A stretch of 64,000 bases of DNA, from contig JAZHRO010000039.1 of assembly GCA_037157565.1 (NCBI GenBank), positions 42,036,001-42,100,000 on the forward strand. Reading direction: 5' to 3'. The notes under the pieces are model-generated. The model was not told the origin of the DNA, did not search any database, and saw only the letters and a program-made list of their open reading frames with translations. Made by a program: the position numbers and the translations under genes. The DNA is from Thalassia testudinum. Its lineage: Eukaryota; Streptophyta; Magnoliopsida; Alismatales; Hydrocharitaceae. Shown here in pieces: positions 23,166 through 34,959 of this stretch (positions are counted from its first letter, which is position 1; each line of letters opens with the position of its first letter).

Positions 23166-23990
23166 GTGGCCTCATCATCGTCAAAATCCGGAGTTACGTC
23201 AGAATAAACTGGAGACAATGTAGTCTACAAGAACCCATTTTTTGCTCCTATTGTGAAGCTTAATGAGACCAATTACCCTCGGTCTCAGACATTTCTTGTA
23301 ACTGTGGAAGGACATGAGAAGCAGCATGTTCTCATAAAAGCACCACCAGAGCAGAAGATAAATAAATATGCAACCTGAAACAGAGATGATGCCATGGTGA
23401 GGGTCTAGATACTCAACAGTGTTATACCTCGAATTGGAGATGAACTCATGTATTACAAAACGGCCAAGGAGATGTGGAATGATCTGAAGGTCGCTTACTC
23501 TCATGAACTCAACTCCACCCAAGTCTTTCAAATTCATTATGATCTCTGTCACTTGAAACATGAATCCATGAGTCTCTTGCAATACTATTCCACCATGAAG
23601 GGACTCTTGGAGAAATACAATGCATGCAGGCCTATGTATACCACAACCAGGTGTAAGGATCAAAGGAAAGAGTTCTCTGCACATATGTTTCTGGTAGAGC
23701 TCAATGACAGTTATTCCGCTGCACGCTCATAGATTTTGACACTATTTGATCTTCCTCCTATTGAGGAGATATACAGGAGACTGAGCAGGTTGCAGATCCA
23801 ATCTATGCCAGATGGTGTTACTAGTAACACCTTCTCTGCTCATGCAACAGTGACTACTCGTGGAGGACGGATAGAAGCCTTCAAAGACAAAGGCAGGAGG
23901 CATGCTGATGGTGGTCGTGGCAAGCCCACCTATTCTTATTGTGGGAAACTTGGAGACATTCAAGTGCTGGAACAAACTTGAATGGCCTGC
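23166..23990 (+). pseudogene. Copia E gag, broken
   Basis: One frame from a GTG (probably a changed ATG) at 23166 carries ASSSSKSG, then NPFFAPIVKLNETNYP, TFLVTVEGHEK and later KEMWNDLKVAYSH, FQIHYDLCHLKHES and YYSTMKGLLEKYNAC. This is the order of the copia gag (UBN2-type) domain. In-frame stops fall early (about 23205) and near 23732. The zinc knuckle near 23930-23985 keeps the CG-- part (YSYCGKLG) but shifts frame before its last cysteine. Gag forms the virus-like particle; this copy cannot make the full product. Confidence 0.88.
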
Positions 23991-24091
23991 AGTTGCCAAC
24001 CAAGTTTCTGTGACCACCTCCAACCGTGTCTACTGAGACAGTGACCCTTGTAGAGGAGAACTATGATGCAGTTGTATAGCATCTAACTTAG

Positions 24092-27000
24092 TTGACCCAT
24101 GAACAATCTCAGTCCTCATGCACAGCTGCTTATGCATCCGCATCAGGTATGAATAGCTTATGGTTGATTGATTCAGGTGCCTCAGATCATTTAACAAGGA
24201 GTTCCCAGTGTTTTAGGAATATGCAGTCGATACCACAGGATCGCACAGTGCAGCTTGCAGATGGTAGGCATGCCCCCATCTATGGTAAGGGAGGGGTATC
24301 AGTACTCCTTCCATGCATCTCTCTGATGTTTGCTATGTGCTTGACATGACAATGCAGCTATTATCTGTTAGTATTATTATTAAGCAGTTGAATTGTCGTG
24401 CTATTTTTTATGCTGCTGGATCTACGTTTCAGGACCGCATGACGGGGAGGACGATTGGTGGTAGCCATGAGGAGGGGGTGTATATCAGCTGGTTCAGACT
24501 CCAGAGTCCTGTTACTACAGTCTATTAGATGAGTACTAGTGCCGGGAGTGCCTTGCAATGGCACAAACGACTAGGCCATCCTTTATTAGACAAGCTACGC
24601 CAGATCATCCCTCATCTTTCTCCTGCCATGAAGATTCAGTGTGATGCATGTTAGCTGGGGAAGCATCACCATACTAGTTTTCTAGCCTCTATCCAGTCTA
24701 GTAGTTCTGCTTGCTTTGATTTATTACATTATGATGTCTGAGGTCCTAGCCGTGTTGCAAACCGACAGAATTATCGATATTATTTGTTATTTGTGAATGA
24801 TTTCTCCTGTTTATCATGGACTTTTTTTATGCGGAATAAATCAGAGGTTAGATCCATTATTCAGCAGTTTGTGATGTTTATGAAAACTCAATTTGGTGTG
24901 TGCATTAAGAAGATCAGAACTGATAATGCTTTAGAATTCTATACTAAGAATTTGGCTTATTTGTAATGGGTCACTTGGCATTGTGCATCAGACATCATGT
25001 CCTTACACATCATAGCAGAATGGGATTGCTGAAAGAAAACACCATCATATTCTAGATACAGCTAGAGCCTTACTTATCCAGAATAGTATTCCACATAGTT
25101 ACTAGGGAGATGCGGTTCTTATTGCCTATTATGTCATTAACAAGCTTCCTCTGTGCATCATTAGCAAATCCCATGAAACATTTTATATCCTAAGTCAGAT
25201 TTGTTTCTTATGCCACCAAAGACTTTTGGTTGTGTGACGTTTGTACATTTTCTTAGGCCTGGTCGTGACAAGTTGGCTCTAAGGGCGGTTAAGTGTGTAT
25301 TTCTTGGTTATTCACGCACTCAGAAAGGATATAGGTGTTTTGACCATATACACCAAAGGCACTATGTTAGTGCGGATGTAACTTTCAATGAGTATATTTC
25401 ATACTTTTCCACCTCAGGTTATCATTTAAAAGAGGTTGAGATGACTCTGCCAATGCCTATACCTCCTGTAACCATGGAGGATTTTTCTCAGAGTAGTGGT
25501 GTACCTACTACAGAGCAGATTGTGGGCACATTCAGAGTTGTACCACCTAATGATAAGACCTTTAAGGGTAGAGAAGACACACCCCCCTCATCCTCAATCC
25601 CTACTAAGCCACCATCATCCTCTCCCACTCAGGTATGTGTTGAGGGTACTAACGATCCTTCTCCTGATGTTGTATCTTCAAGTTCTCTTTCTATGCCTAC
25701 AGATGAGGATATCGCCATTGTTATCAGGAAGGCTCCACGATCTTGTGCCCAGTATTATGTTGCTAGGAGTGTTGTTTCTGTCGATTCTCTGGGTTCAGAG
25801 TTTCATGCATTCACTGCTACAGTTTCCAGAGCTAAGATCCCTACCTCATACCAGCAAGCTCTATTACATCCACACTGGAAGGTAACTATGGAAGAAATGT
25901 CTACTCTTACTGACAGAGGCACCTGGGAGCTGTCTTCTCTACCGTCAGGCGCGTACCTTGTTAGAGCCAGATGGGCCTTTACCTTGAAATACAACCCAGA
26001 TGGGTCTATTTCTCGGTATAAGGCCCGCCTTGTGGCCAAAGGATTCACCCAAACCTATGGGGTGGATTTCTTTGACACATTCTCCCTAGTGGCTCGACTC
26101 TTCACTATTCGTATACTAGTCTCTGTTGCAGCTCATTATGGTTGGCATCTACAGCAGCTGGATGTCAAAAATGCATTCATATATGGAGATTTGCAAGAGG
26201 AGATATATATGCAACAACTGCCTAGATTTGAGGTTTAGAGGGAGTGTGCATGCAGACTTCGTAAGGCCATTTGTGGTCTTAAGTAGAGCCCCCGAGCGTG
26301 GTTTCAACACCTATCTGAGGCGTTATCTATTATTGGGATGCAGAGGTCCTCATCTAACTATTCACTATTTGTGAGGAAGACCAGTAGTGGTGTAGTGACT
26401 CTATTTGTGCATGTGGATAATCTTATTCTCACATGTGATGATGCTGATGGTATTTCTCAGGTGAAGGAGTACTTGATATGTCAGTTTGTCATGAAAGACC
26501 TTGGGAAGCTGAGATATTTTTTGGACATTGAGATTGCCATAAGGGATAATTATGTCACAAAGAAAGTATGCTCTTAATATTCTTCAGGAGACAAGCATGG
26601 TAGGATCCAAGAATGCCAATATTCCTATAGATCCTAAAGTTCATCTCTTTGATGATACAGTGAAGCTGAAGGACAATAAGGCATATCGACAGCTGGTGGG
26701 GAAATTATTATATCTGACCATCACTGGGCCAGATATTAGTCTTACAGTAGGCAAGCTAGTTAGTTCTTAGATAAACCCATTGATGTTCATTAGTAAGCTG
26801 TGATGTAAGTGTTGAGATACATCAAGGGATGTCCAAGTAGAAACATTCTATTTCAGAAGAAAGCTCCTATGTCTGTTGGTGCTTATTCAGACGCAGATTA
26901 TGCAGGAGATGTTGGAGACAGGCAGCCTACCATTGGCTTCTGTACTTTTGTAGCCGGGAACTTGGTGACCTGGAGGAGTATGAAACAAAATGTAGTTTCA

Positions 27001-27342
27001 CGCTCTGGTGCTGAGTCTGAGTACCGGGCCATGGCACATACTGTAGTTGAGATCATATGGATAAGATGTTTGTTACGAGATTTTCATGTTACTATTCAGG
27101 AGCCAATGGAGATAATTGTGACAATCGAGCTGCAACATATATACATTACAAACAATCCCGTGTTTCACGAGAGAACGAAACATGTGGAAGTGGATTATCA
27201 TTACACCAAGAGTTTGATTCGTACTACCTATCTTGCATCTTCAGACCAGACTGCTGACATGTTTACCAAGCCGTTGCCTCGCCCTCAGTTTGAAAAGTGT
27301 AGAAACAAGCTGAGCATGGTAGATATATATGCTCCAGCTTGA
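24092..27342 (+). pseudogene. Copia E pol (protease, integrase, RT, RNase H), broken
   Basis: The protease motif WLIDSGASDHLT is intact near 24155-24190. A frame change near 24310 leads to the GAG-pre-integrase part and the integrase HHCC site (WHKRLGHP ... CDAC, with a stop after the second Cys). Then come the core (NKSEVRSII, KKIRTDNALEF) and the C-terminal domain ([22 protein letters not shown]). The RT is well kept from 25900 ([40 protein letters not shown]), but stops occur near 26236 and 26284 and the YVDD box reads HVDN. RNase H follows to 27342 (YSDADYAGD, SRSGAESEYRAMA, KHVEVDYHYTKSLI) and ends DIYAPA. A short shift lies around 26560-26780. The catalytic loss in RT plus the stops make it inactive. 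Confidence 0.9.
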
Positions 27343-27349
27343 AGGGGAG

Positions 27350-27493
27350 TGTTAAGTTACGTTATATTGTAAGGGGCGTTATGTCCTTTTTATTATTTTG
27401 TTGAGTTTACGTTGTAACTTTTCCCTCACCTCTCTTTATATAAAGAGATGTAGGGACAACTTGGTAATTAAGAAAAATCATTTTTTTTCAATT
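27350..27493 (+). repeat. Copia E 3' LTR
   Basis: Begins TGTTAAGTTACG directly after the polypurine tract. It shares 'attgtaaggggcgtta' and the TATA segment with the 5' LTR. Confidence 0.88.
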
Positions 27494-27498
27494 TTTAT

Positions 27499-27612
27499 TT
27501 CTAATAAAAATTGCTCAATAATAGAACCCACATCAGACTTATTTTTCATCAAAAATACCCATGCCAATATGGAGAAATCATCAATAATAAGTAGAAAATA
27601 ACAATGGAAGTG
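27499..27612 (-). pseudogene. Copia D integrase, upstream half, broken
   Basis: Minus-strand reading gives CYFLLIIDDFSILAWVFLMK, then NKSDVGSIIEQFLLEIK, the start of the integrase core. It ends exactly at element E. On its other side it abuts the degenerate zinc knuckle of gag, so protease and the HHCC part of integrase have been deleted. Confidence 0.85.
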
Positions 27613-28429
27613 CTCACCTGATTGGCCACCGAGGGTCGACCATGCTTAGTCCAGTAACTAGCCTCAATTTGTCTCGGTCGACCACGGTAAGTGCAGGGAG
27701 GAGAACCACGACCCCGACCTCAGGAAGGAGGCCCTTTACCACGTCCAGGCATGGCAACCAAGGCAGATGTCTAGCATGTATTATCAGTGGTAGGTAACTG
27801 AACTGCAATCTTTCTCAACCTACTATACGCCTCCTCTAGTGAAGGTAGCTCTGACAGGGTCAATTTGAGACAGTGTGGCAATAAAACTCTGGTCCAAGGC
27901 CAGATAAGAACAACAGAACAACTATCTCCTTGTACTCCCTCTGAGATGAGCAAGTACACACTGGTTAGCTGGCATTGTGTTTCTCTAGTAGACCTTTCAT
28001 GGTAGAATAATAGTAGGCTAGGGATTTGCTCTCCTAACACAACTGTGTGAGCTTATGAAAGGTCTGGAACACAAAAGCAGAATTCTTCTTGTGGGAATAA
28101 GTCTCTCGAAATGTATCCCACATCTCCTTGGCGATCTTCTAGTACAAACTCTCATCGCCTATCATGGGAACTACACAATTTATAAACAAGGCACTCACCG
28201 TTGCATTATCCTTGTCCCAGGTGGCATATTTCCTGGTCTTCTCTACAAGCTCTGGGTGAAGCAAGATACGCTCCTTATCATGACCCTTCACCATCATGAG
28301 AAAGGTCAATGACCATATGAGGTAGTTGGTCTCGTCCAACTTCACCAAGGGACCAAAAAACAAGTTCTTATAGGTCCATATCTCCATCACGGAGTCCGAT
28401 ATCACCTCGGAAGAGCTAGAGAATGCCAT
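27613..28429 (-). pseudogene. Copia D gag, broken
   Basis: It starts at the ATG at 28429 (MAFSSSSEVISDSVM). It has FFGPLVKLDETNYLIWSLTF, MMVKGHDKERILLHPE and KEMWDTFRETYSH, with a stop near 28140. The YYSTMKGLLEKHNASQP segment follows. A degenerate zinc knuckle (CTYRGRPRQIEASYWTKHGR) lacks two of the metal ligands. It is homologous to the gag of element E. The residual frames are broken by stops near 28070 and 27840. Confidence 0.85.
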
Positions 28430-28997
28430 CTTCCCTTCACCCAAGATACTAGAACACCCCGAGCAGAACTAGAGCATCCAAACTGTCATAAAACACATAA
28501 ACCAGGATCTGAAATTGCAGTTTCAGACTATGTGCTCCTCAATGAAGCACAACGGTAGCCTAAGATAAAGATCTCAAGCCTTCCTAGATGAAATAGTGAT
28601 TGTTGAGGACTGGAAAATCTCTAAATAGATTTGCCTCTCCCTTCCGGAGGTCAGACAACGAAGGTGGGAGGAGGGTGCATTGCAACCCTACCCAAAGAGA
28701 GAAGGCCACACGATGTGATCGCAAGACCCATAGAAGGCGTTGCAGCCCACGGTGTGCAGTAGCAAGCGAAGCGCTACACCACTGGAAGGCAATGTAGTGG
28801 CTACAGCAGGTGGTGGCGGCGATGGTGGTCGCCAATCAGCAACATTACACCTCTAGGAGGTAATGCAACGGCGTAGGTGCCCCCCCCCCCAACGACAATG
28901 AGGCCAATGAAGAGGAAAGGGAGATTGGTTGAGGGGCTGGTGGCTTACTTGGGTGGGATAGCTAAGGCACCAATCTAGGACCGCTATTCTGATATTA

Positions 28998-29167
28998 AGT
29001 TGAAGGAAATAAGCAACTTGATTAATTCTCAAACCCTGCCTCTCTTCATATAAAGAGAGAAGTGGGAAAAATACAATACAACCCCAACACAAACTAATAA
29101 ATGACAAATAGAGGACTCCACAATAATATACTACCAAATAATAACAAATAATCGAAGGAGCTTAACA
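28998..29167 (-). repeat. Copia D 5' LTR
   Basis: 170 bp. In minus orientation it begins TGTTAAGCTCC and ends TTCAACT. It has a 'tcttcatataaagagaga' segment like the TATA region of its relatives E and G. Confidence 0.88.
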
Positions 29168-29172
29168 ATAAT

Positions 29173-29479
29173 TTCTAAAACTCAAAAAAAAAAATCAATC
29201 TAACTTGGTTTTGAGCTTGATCATAAACACTTTGAGCTTGCATCTTGATTCTTGGTTTGCTTGCTTTCTCCTTCATCTTCTTCTTGTTTCCCTTTAGCTA
29301 GCATCTTGCATCTTGAAATTTTTTCCATCTTAGCTTGAACTTTCTCGGTCTCCATCATTATACTTTGCTAACACCAAAAGCAATTATAGACTCATTTTGT
29401 TAACACCAAAACATGAGTAAAGCTTGGCTCCAACACACACCCTATCTTCTTCATTATAAGAGGATATATTCTCTAGTTA
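29173..29479. other. Spacer, nothing recognised
   Basis: AT-rich sequence with repeated 'cttgcatcttg' phrases (29230-29320). No gene or element boundary is visible. Confidence 0.4.
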
Positions 29480-29975
29480 CATAATGGTGGTTTATGATGA
29501 CATTCTTGTCCTCGTCCAAGAGCAATTACTAGCCATACATAAAGGACATAAAAGAATAACTGTCCAAAGGTGTTGCACTTGTCTAAAATTCAAAGATCAT
29601 TGCCTAAAACACAGATTTATAAACACCACAACTATGTCCATCAACCTTAGGAAGATAAATTTATTGATTCTTTCCAGAGATTGCCTATCACCCAGGACCA
29701 AGTTGATTTAGTTTTTTATAGTGTTAGAAAGGTTTTCATAAATGGACATTTTATTTAACATTCAAAGGCCTTCAATGAATCTCATACAACCGAGCCTTTT
29801 TTAAGGAGGTTGTTTGCTTGTGTGGTACTCCTTACATCGTTTGCCTCAAATAGGTGCATTCGTCTTTTGCGACATCCTATGAGAATTCTATGATGTAAAT
29901 TTGATAACCAGCTATAGTCCTGCCTATCATCTGCAAACAGGAGGACAGATGAAGTGGTTAATATGTCATTTTGAT
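29480..29975 (+). pseudogene. Ty3/gypsy integrase fragment, broken
   Basis: The plus strand gives a zinc-domain-like VQRCCTCLKFK segment at about 29550, then KHRFINTTT. Farther on, in changed frames, it has a FHKWTFYLTFKGLQ block and AFFKEVVCLCGTP. After a further shift it has LPQIGAFVFCDIL followed by EFYDVNLITSYSPAYHLQTGGQM. The last block corresponds to the gypsy integrase AYHPQTDGQTE region. At least two frameshifts and several stops are present. No LTR for it was found in the window, so it is an isolated relic. Confidence 0.75.
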
Positions 29976-30506
29976 TCTCTTAAGATGACATGATGGAAAA
30001 AGGCTAAAACATTAGGATTTGACGCTTCCATAGGGCACATTTGCATTTAATAGCTCAAGCATAATAGCTCAATCAACTAGCCTATGGAAAAATCTCCGTT
30101 CAAAGCCATAACTTTTTAAAAAAAAAAGAATTCAAAGCCATGTATAACCAGCCTATACCCCAGTAGACCAAATCCTATTGCCTATGCAATCCGAAGCTCA
30201 ACCTAAGCCATACTCAAATGATTATCTTTAACTTATAACCCATGTCCCCTAAGAGTTGCTTGAAGGTTGCAAATATCCACCAAGAGGTACAAAGCTGCAG
30301 CTGATGTTCACAAGAGATACTTTCAAAAGGGTGACTCGGTTATAGTGTACTCCTAAAAGGAATGACTTTCTGTAGAAGCTCATCAAAATCCAAATTGAAA
30401 GAAGATTTGCACCATTTTGCATCCTATGGTGTCTTAAAGAAAACACATACATCATCAAACTGCTTGTTGACAGACAAAACCATTTCATTGGTTTTCAAAC
30501 AAAATA
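29976..30506. other. Spacer between gypsy relic and copia F
   Basis: The phrase 'aatagctcaa(g/t)' is repeated at 30048-30076, and an A tract lies at 30117-30128. No gene recognised. Confidence 0.4.
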
Positions 30507-30731
30507 TGTTGCTTGAAGCACACAACGAACATGAGATTACGTGGAAAATCCATTACCGGGAAAAACCATGAGAGCATAAACTCCAATAAACCCTAGTGCC
30601 CACTAGCAACTAGGGTTTTGTTTTCACTATGTCTCAACAAGGAGGTGAGGTGTTACATATTTATAAGGACATGAGTTATGTGAACCCACACCCAAGAGTC
30701 CATATACCCATCTACAATATGCCACTCAACA
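30507..30731 (-). repeat. Copia F 3' LTR
   Basis: Begins TGTTGAGTGGCATATTG in minus orientation. It is similar to 37494-37715 throughout, including 'ctagtgcccactagcaa' and 'acatatttata' blocks. Confidence 0.88.
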
Positions 30732-30774
30732 CTTTCCCTCAAGTTGGCCATAGAGGCCAAACATGCCCAACTGG

Positions 30775-31000
30775 CCCACATTCTTCTTGTACTATGACGT
30801 GGGGAGGCCATTGGTGAAGATATCAACAGTTTGGTCTTCAGACTTGATATGTAGGAGGCCTAAATCTCCATAATCAATTTTCTCTAATGAAATGTCTGTC
30901 AAGCTCAACATGTTTTACATTGTCATGGAGGACCAGGTTGTTAGGCAAGTTGATGGCAACTTTGTTATCATAGTATGGCATCATGGGATGCATTGGTTTA
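30775..31000 (-). pseudogene. Copia F RNase H, C-terminal piece
   Basis: The minus strand encodes MMPYYDNKVAINLPNN followed by KHVELDRHFIREKID-like and LLHIKSEDQTVDIFTNGLP segments, the end of a copia RNase H. It is separated from the rest (32386-32640) by the LINE. Confidence 0.85.
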
Positions 31001-31005
31001 ATATT

Positions 31006-32385
31006 TTTTGAAAGAGGAAAGGGTAGTTATCCAGAGAGATACCTACCCAAAAACTTATATATTAGAATCAACAATAACAAACATTACAACAGGCGGACCC
31101 CAAGGTCCCCCACTCACACCGAAACAACCCAAAGAGAAAACAAGGAGTCGATAGACTCAACAAAATTCTCCACGTAAGGTCTCTGGCCCCAGAAAATCAC
31201 CGCATTCCTGCCCAACCAAATCCCCCAAAGGACCGCCAACGGCTTGGCCAGCTCCCTTTTCGAACGGAAAACAAATCGTCCACCACCACCACCTCCGCTT
31301 CTGAAGCTGCGCCAGAATTCCTCAAACAGCCGGCACTCCCACCATCTCTCGCCCATTCTATCCCAAACTTGCACCACAAAAGGACAGACGAAAAAAAGGT
31401 GGTCAACATCCTCCTCACCATCTCCACATAAGGAGCAGACTTTACACACTCCAGGAGCCCACCTTGCCCTCCACACCTTAGTCACCAGCCTTCTCCTCCT
31501 AAGTAGCTAGGCGAAAATCTTGACTTTCAGCGGACACGCGGCTTTCCACATCTGTCTGCAGTCCCTTACCAAATCTAGCTCCACCCCAGGATCACCAGCA
31601 GACAATCTCCTGTAAGCAGCCGCAACTGAAAACTCACCTTCATCCCAACCAAACATGTCTGTACCAGCCACCGGATGCAGTCCCTCCAACTCAGACAGTA
31701 ATGTCTGGAAATCATGCGTTCTTGCATCTGACAGACTGCCAACAAAACGCGGGTACCACCCACTATCCCACACCTCGGCCACGGACGCCACCTTGTTCTG
31801 GGATAAGGCAAACAGTCTCTGAAATCTTCTACAAAGCGCACCACCACCTGTCTAGTCATCCTGCCAGAATCTGAAAATCTCCCCTGTTCCCAACACAGGG
31901 ACGAAACAGTTCCTCACCCTCGGGGCCACCGTCGACAAGCCTTTCAGGAAGTGAGAAGCACCCCTAGGCGGAGACACCAGAAAATCCCAACGTATCGGAC
32001 AACCATATGCCGTCTCAAACACCTTGCCCAACAGATCCCCCCTTCCTTCCAACAGGCACCCCACCCACTTCGCCAACCGACTATCATTAGACCTCTCCAA
32101 ATCCCTCACGCCTAGCCCCCCGTCCTTCAACGGTCTGTAGACCTCCTTCCAAGCAACCAACCTGGCACCCTGTCCATATGTCCCCTGATTGGACCAGAAG
32201 AAACCCCCATGGTTCTTTCAATCCTTGCAATCATTTGTCGAGGCATCTTCAGTACAGAGATGAAATATGACGGCATCGCCGACAGAACCGCCTTGAGTAG
32301 GATCAGCCTCCCACCTCTAGACAAAAGCCTGGATGCCCACCCCTCCAGCCTCCCAACCAGTCTCTCCACCAGCATACTTTTCACT
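31006..32385 (-). mobile_element. 5'-truncated LINE inserted in copia F RNase H
   Basis: It interrupts RNase H of copia F. The 3' end in minus orientation is CTTTCAAAAAATATTAAA at about 31006-31020. Its tail and 3' UTR resemble the second LINE piece at 35138-35787. I could not find a clear target duplication, and the 5' boundary near 32385 is approximate. Confidence 0.78.
31114..32384 (-). pseudogene. LINE ORF2 C-terminal half (RT thumb, zf-RVT), broken
   Basis: From 32384 the minus strand has VERLVGRLEGWASRLLSRGG and LILLKAVLSAMPSYFISVLK, the RT thumb region of plant LINEs. After a frame change near 32150 it continues with WKEVYRPLKDGGLGVRDLER and WVGCLLEGRGDLLGKVF to a stop at 31853. The same frame goes on with KVASVAEVWDSGW and DEGEFSVAAAYRRL to a second stop near 31500. 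It ends with the zinc-finger part CSLCGDGEEDVDHLFFVCPF and LAVLWGIWLGRNAVIF, and stops at 31114. Only one frameshift and two stops break about 1.3 kb of coding sequence, so it is fairly young. Confidence 0.85.
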
Positions 32386-32640
32386 CACAACATCTCTGTA
32401 ATTCCCATTTCCATAACTCTCTACTCTAATTCAGCACTTGATCTAACACAAACAGTTTGCTTCATCTCCAAATGATGAGATTTCCACATAGATAAATGGA
32501 GTAGCCCATCGTAGATCACCTATCATCCACAGAACCAACCCAGTCCACATCTGTGTAACCTTCAACAGTCAACTTATCACTTTTAGTGTACAGGATTCCC
32601 TTTCTAAGGTTTTTATTCAAGTAGTTGAGAACCTTATACA
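32386..32640 (-). pseudogene. Copia F RNase H, upstream piece
   Basis: Minus-strand reading includes LWKSHHLEMKQTVC followed by SSAELEYRAMEMGITEML, the usual SSAEAEYRA block of copia RNase H. It is cut by the LINE just after EML. Confidence 0.8.
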
Positions 32641-34910
32641 CAACTTTAATATAGGCAGTAGTAGCAGCATGCATAAATTGGCTAAGGACATTCACTGCAT
32701 AAGCAATGTCAGGCTTAGTGAAAGAGATAAATTAATTTTCCTACAAGCTTCTGATATCTCTATTTTTGGGCATTATCCAAAGACTCTCCACTCGTCAAGC
32801 TCAACTGATGGTTTGCTTCAATGGGGGTCACTGCAGGTCTACACCCCAACCTTCTAGTTTCTTTCAGCAAGTCCAAAACATGGTTTCGCTGACACAAAAA
32901 GAGCTCATCCTTTGACCTAACAATTCAATACCCAGAAAATACTTTAATGCTCTAAAATCTTTGATTGCCTCTTCTTCAGATTGATAATCTCCTCATGAGC
33001 ATCTTTAGAGATAATTATGTCATCAACATATACTAAGAGTAGAGCAACTTGTTCCCCGAAATGTTTCACAAACAACGTGTATCAACATTATCTTGGAAAT
33101 ACCCTTGTTCCTTCATTGCAACCTGCAATCTGTCAAACCAAACACATGGCGACTGCTTGAAACCATGCGCTTACTGTTTAAACCATATAGGGATTTCTTG
33201 AGCATGCAACATTTTCCATTTAATTTGTAACATGGGGAAGATACATATAAATTTCTTCTTTGAGGTTGTCATTAGTAAAAACATTTTATACATCTAATTG
33301 ATGGAACTGCCGCCCAAAAAGCACTACAAGGGCCAAAGCAATTCTAATGGAGTTCATTTTTGCTACAGTTGCAAATGTTTTTAGGTAATCAATCCCGTAT
33401 TTTTGAGTAAACCAGTTAGCAACCAGAAGAGCCTTATATGTATCTACTTGCCCATCTACTTTGTACTTAATGGTGTACACCCATTTTGAGCCAACTAGAT
33501 AGGTGTCCTATGGGATATCCACAACATCCCATGTTTGGTTCTTCACAAGGGCTTTCATTTCTTCCTACCTAGCAGCAACCCACTTGGGATCAAGCTAAGC
33601 CTCAGCTACATCTTTAGGAATCATAATAGAAGCAAGTAGTGAAAGAAAACACTTATAACTTGAGCTAATTCTAGCAAAGGTAACATATCATTTATAGGAT
33701 GCTCGGTACAACTCCTCGTCTCTTTCCTGAGAGCAATTGTATGATCATCTCTAACACTCACACGTGCAGGCTCAATAGCATCTCTCCTATCTTCAAAGTT
33801 ACTAAGATCATCAGGACTTCCATCAAGTTTCTCTAAAATTTGGAGCCAGGGAGAATGAAGATGGATTGGGATTAGTCTCACTGGTCTCATGATTTTGTCT
33901 CTTACAAAAAAGTTTGCCATATCGCCTATCCAACTCTTGTTCCCCCTACTTATAAGAACCCTAAACTTGGTTCAACTCTGTCATGTAACTATCTGCACAT
34001 AACTCCTCTTCGTCCACATGCTCCCTCTGAAGAGGAGTACAGAAAAAATAAGATTTGTCTTCAAGGAAGGTAACATCCTTCAGGACATATCTTTTTCCTA
34101 TTTTTTGGTCAAGGCACTTATACCCTTTCTGCTTTGTAGAATACCCAAGAAAAGCTCCTCTAATCAGGCAAGGATCAAGTTTCCCACTGCCAAGTGCAAG
34201 GTTATGGAAGAAGCAGAGGCAGGTAAAGCCTCTAGGTGCAAGAGAAAATGCCACATTGTAGGCATCAACATGCAAGAAGGGATTTTTGCCACTAATAACT
34301 TGCCATTAAAAAAGCAATGCCTGAGAAACTTCCACGATACATTGATTTTTCCCCCCAACCACTCCACTCTATCGAGGAGTGTAGTTACAAGAGGTTTCAT
34401 GGATAATCCCCTTGTTTTGGAAGAATTCTTGTAATGTCGTGCAAAGATATTCTCTTCCATTATCTAAACTAAAATTTTTACCCAAGTGTTAAACTAGTTT
34501 TCAACCTTCTAACCAAGTTCACAAAAGATATCACAATCCTTGAAACTTCAGACCTATTTTCATTATATACACAAATGTGTAATGTGTCCAAAAAGTAGCA
34601 TAAGTTTGTTTAGCCAAATGACCAGTTTCATCCTATAAGAAGGGTATCTTAATTCCAAAAAACAAAAAAGGAAAAGGCTTTTGTATAAACTAAAAAAGCT
34701 CAAATGGCCTTATAGACTGTGCCACAAAAAAAATATGATCCTATCCATCACAATTTTTTTGACAAGCCAACAAAAGGAAGTCAAGGTAGATGCAACTCTG
34801 GCAAGAAGCTTGTAGAGACTATCAAAGACTAAACCAATCCCAATCTTCCTCTCTATCTCCAAATCTTGCAAGACAACCCAATCTTCATGGAATATCAATT
34901 TGCAATTCAA
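32641..34910 (-). pseudogene. Copia F integrase and reverse transcriptase, broken
   Basis: In minus orientation, from 34910: a pre-integrase segment (ELNCKLIFHEDWVVLQDLE), then integrase core pieces with EFFQNKGIIHETSCNYTP and a damaged QQNG motif. The integrase C-terminus follows (PRGFTCLCFFHNLALGSGKL, FLGYSTKQKGYKCLD), and RT pieces at 33480-33286 (YKVDGQVDTYKALLVANWF, QKYGIDYLKTFATVAKMNSI). RT middle and end run to about 32650 with many stops. It is more decayed than E or G. Confidence 0.8.
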
Positions 34911-34959
34911 CTCTTTAGTAATCTTGCCAATAAATAGTAAATCAATGGTAAATCAAGGA

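Larger units (their letters stand above)
22451..27493 (+). mobile_element. Copia element E (plus), nested in the integrase of D
   Basis: LTRs are 22451-22590 and 27350-27493. A PBS TGGTATCAGAGCC starts at 22591, directly after the 5' LTR, and the polypurine tract AGGGGAG precedes the 3' LTR. The likely target duplication is 'tttat' (22446-22450 and 27494-27498). Gag, protease, integrase, reverse transcriptase and RNase H are all present in copia order over 5.04 kb, but with many stops and several frame changes. It inserted into D opposite to the direction of D, so it is younger than D. Confidence 0.92.
18581..29167 (-). mobile_element. Copia element D (minus), carrying two nested insertions
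   Basis: LTRs are 18581-18772 (3') and 28998-29167 (5'), with the 5-bp duplication 'ataat' at 18576-18580 and 29168-29172. The 5' LTR is followed, in minus orientation, by a damaged PBS ending ATATCAGA. Gene order in minus orientation is gag, integrase, reverse transcriptase, RNase H, as in Ty1/copia. Protease and the zinc-binding start of integrase are missing between 27612 and 27614. The 10.6-kb span contains element E and a 1.24-kb insert; without them the element is about 4.3 kb, the same size as element G. All genes are broken by stops and frameshifts. Confidence 0.92.
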
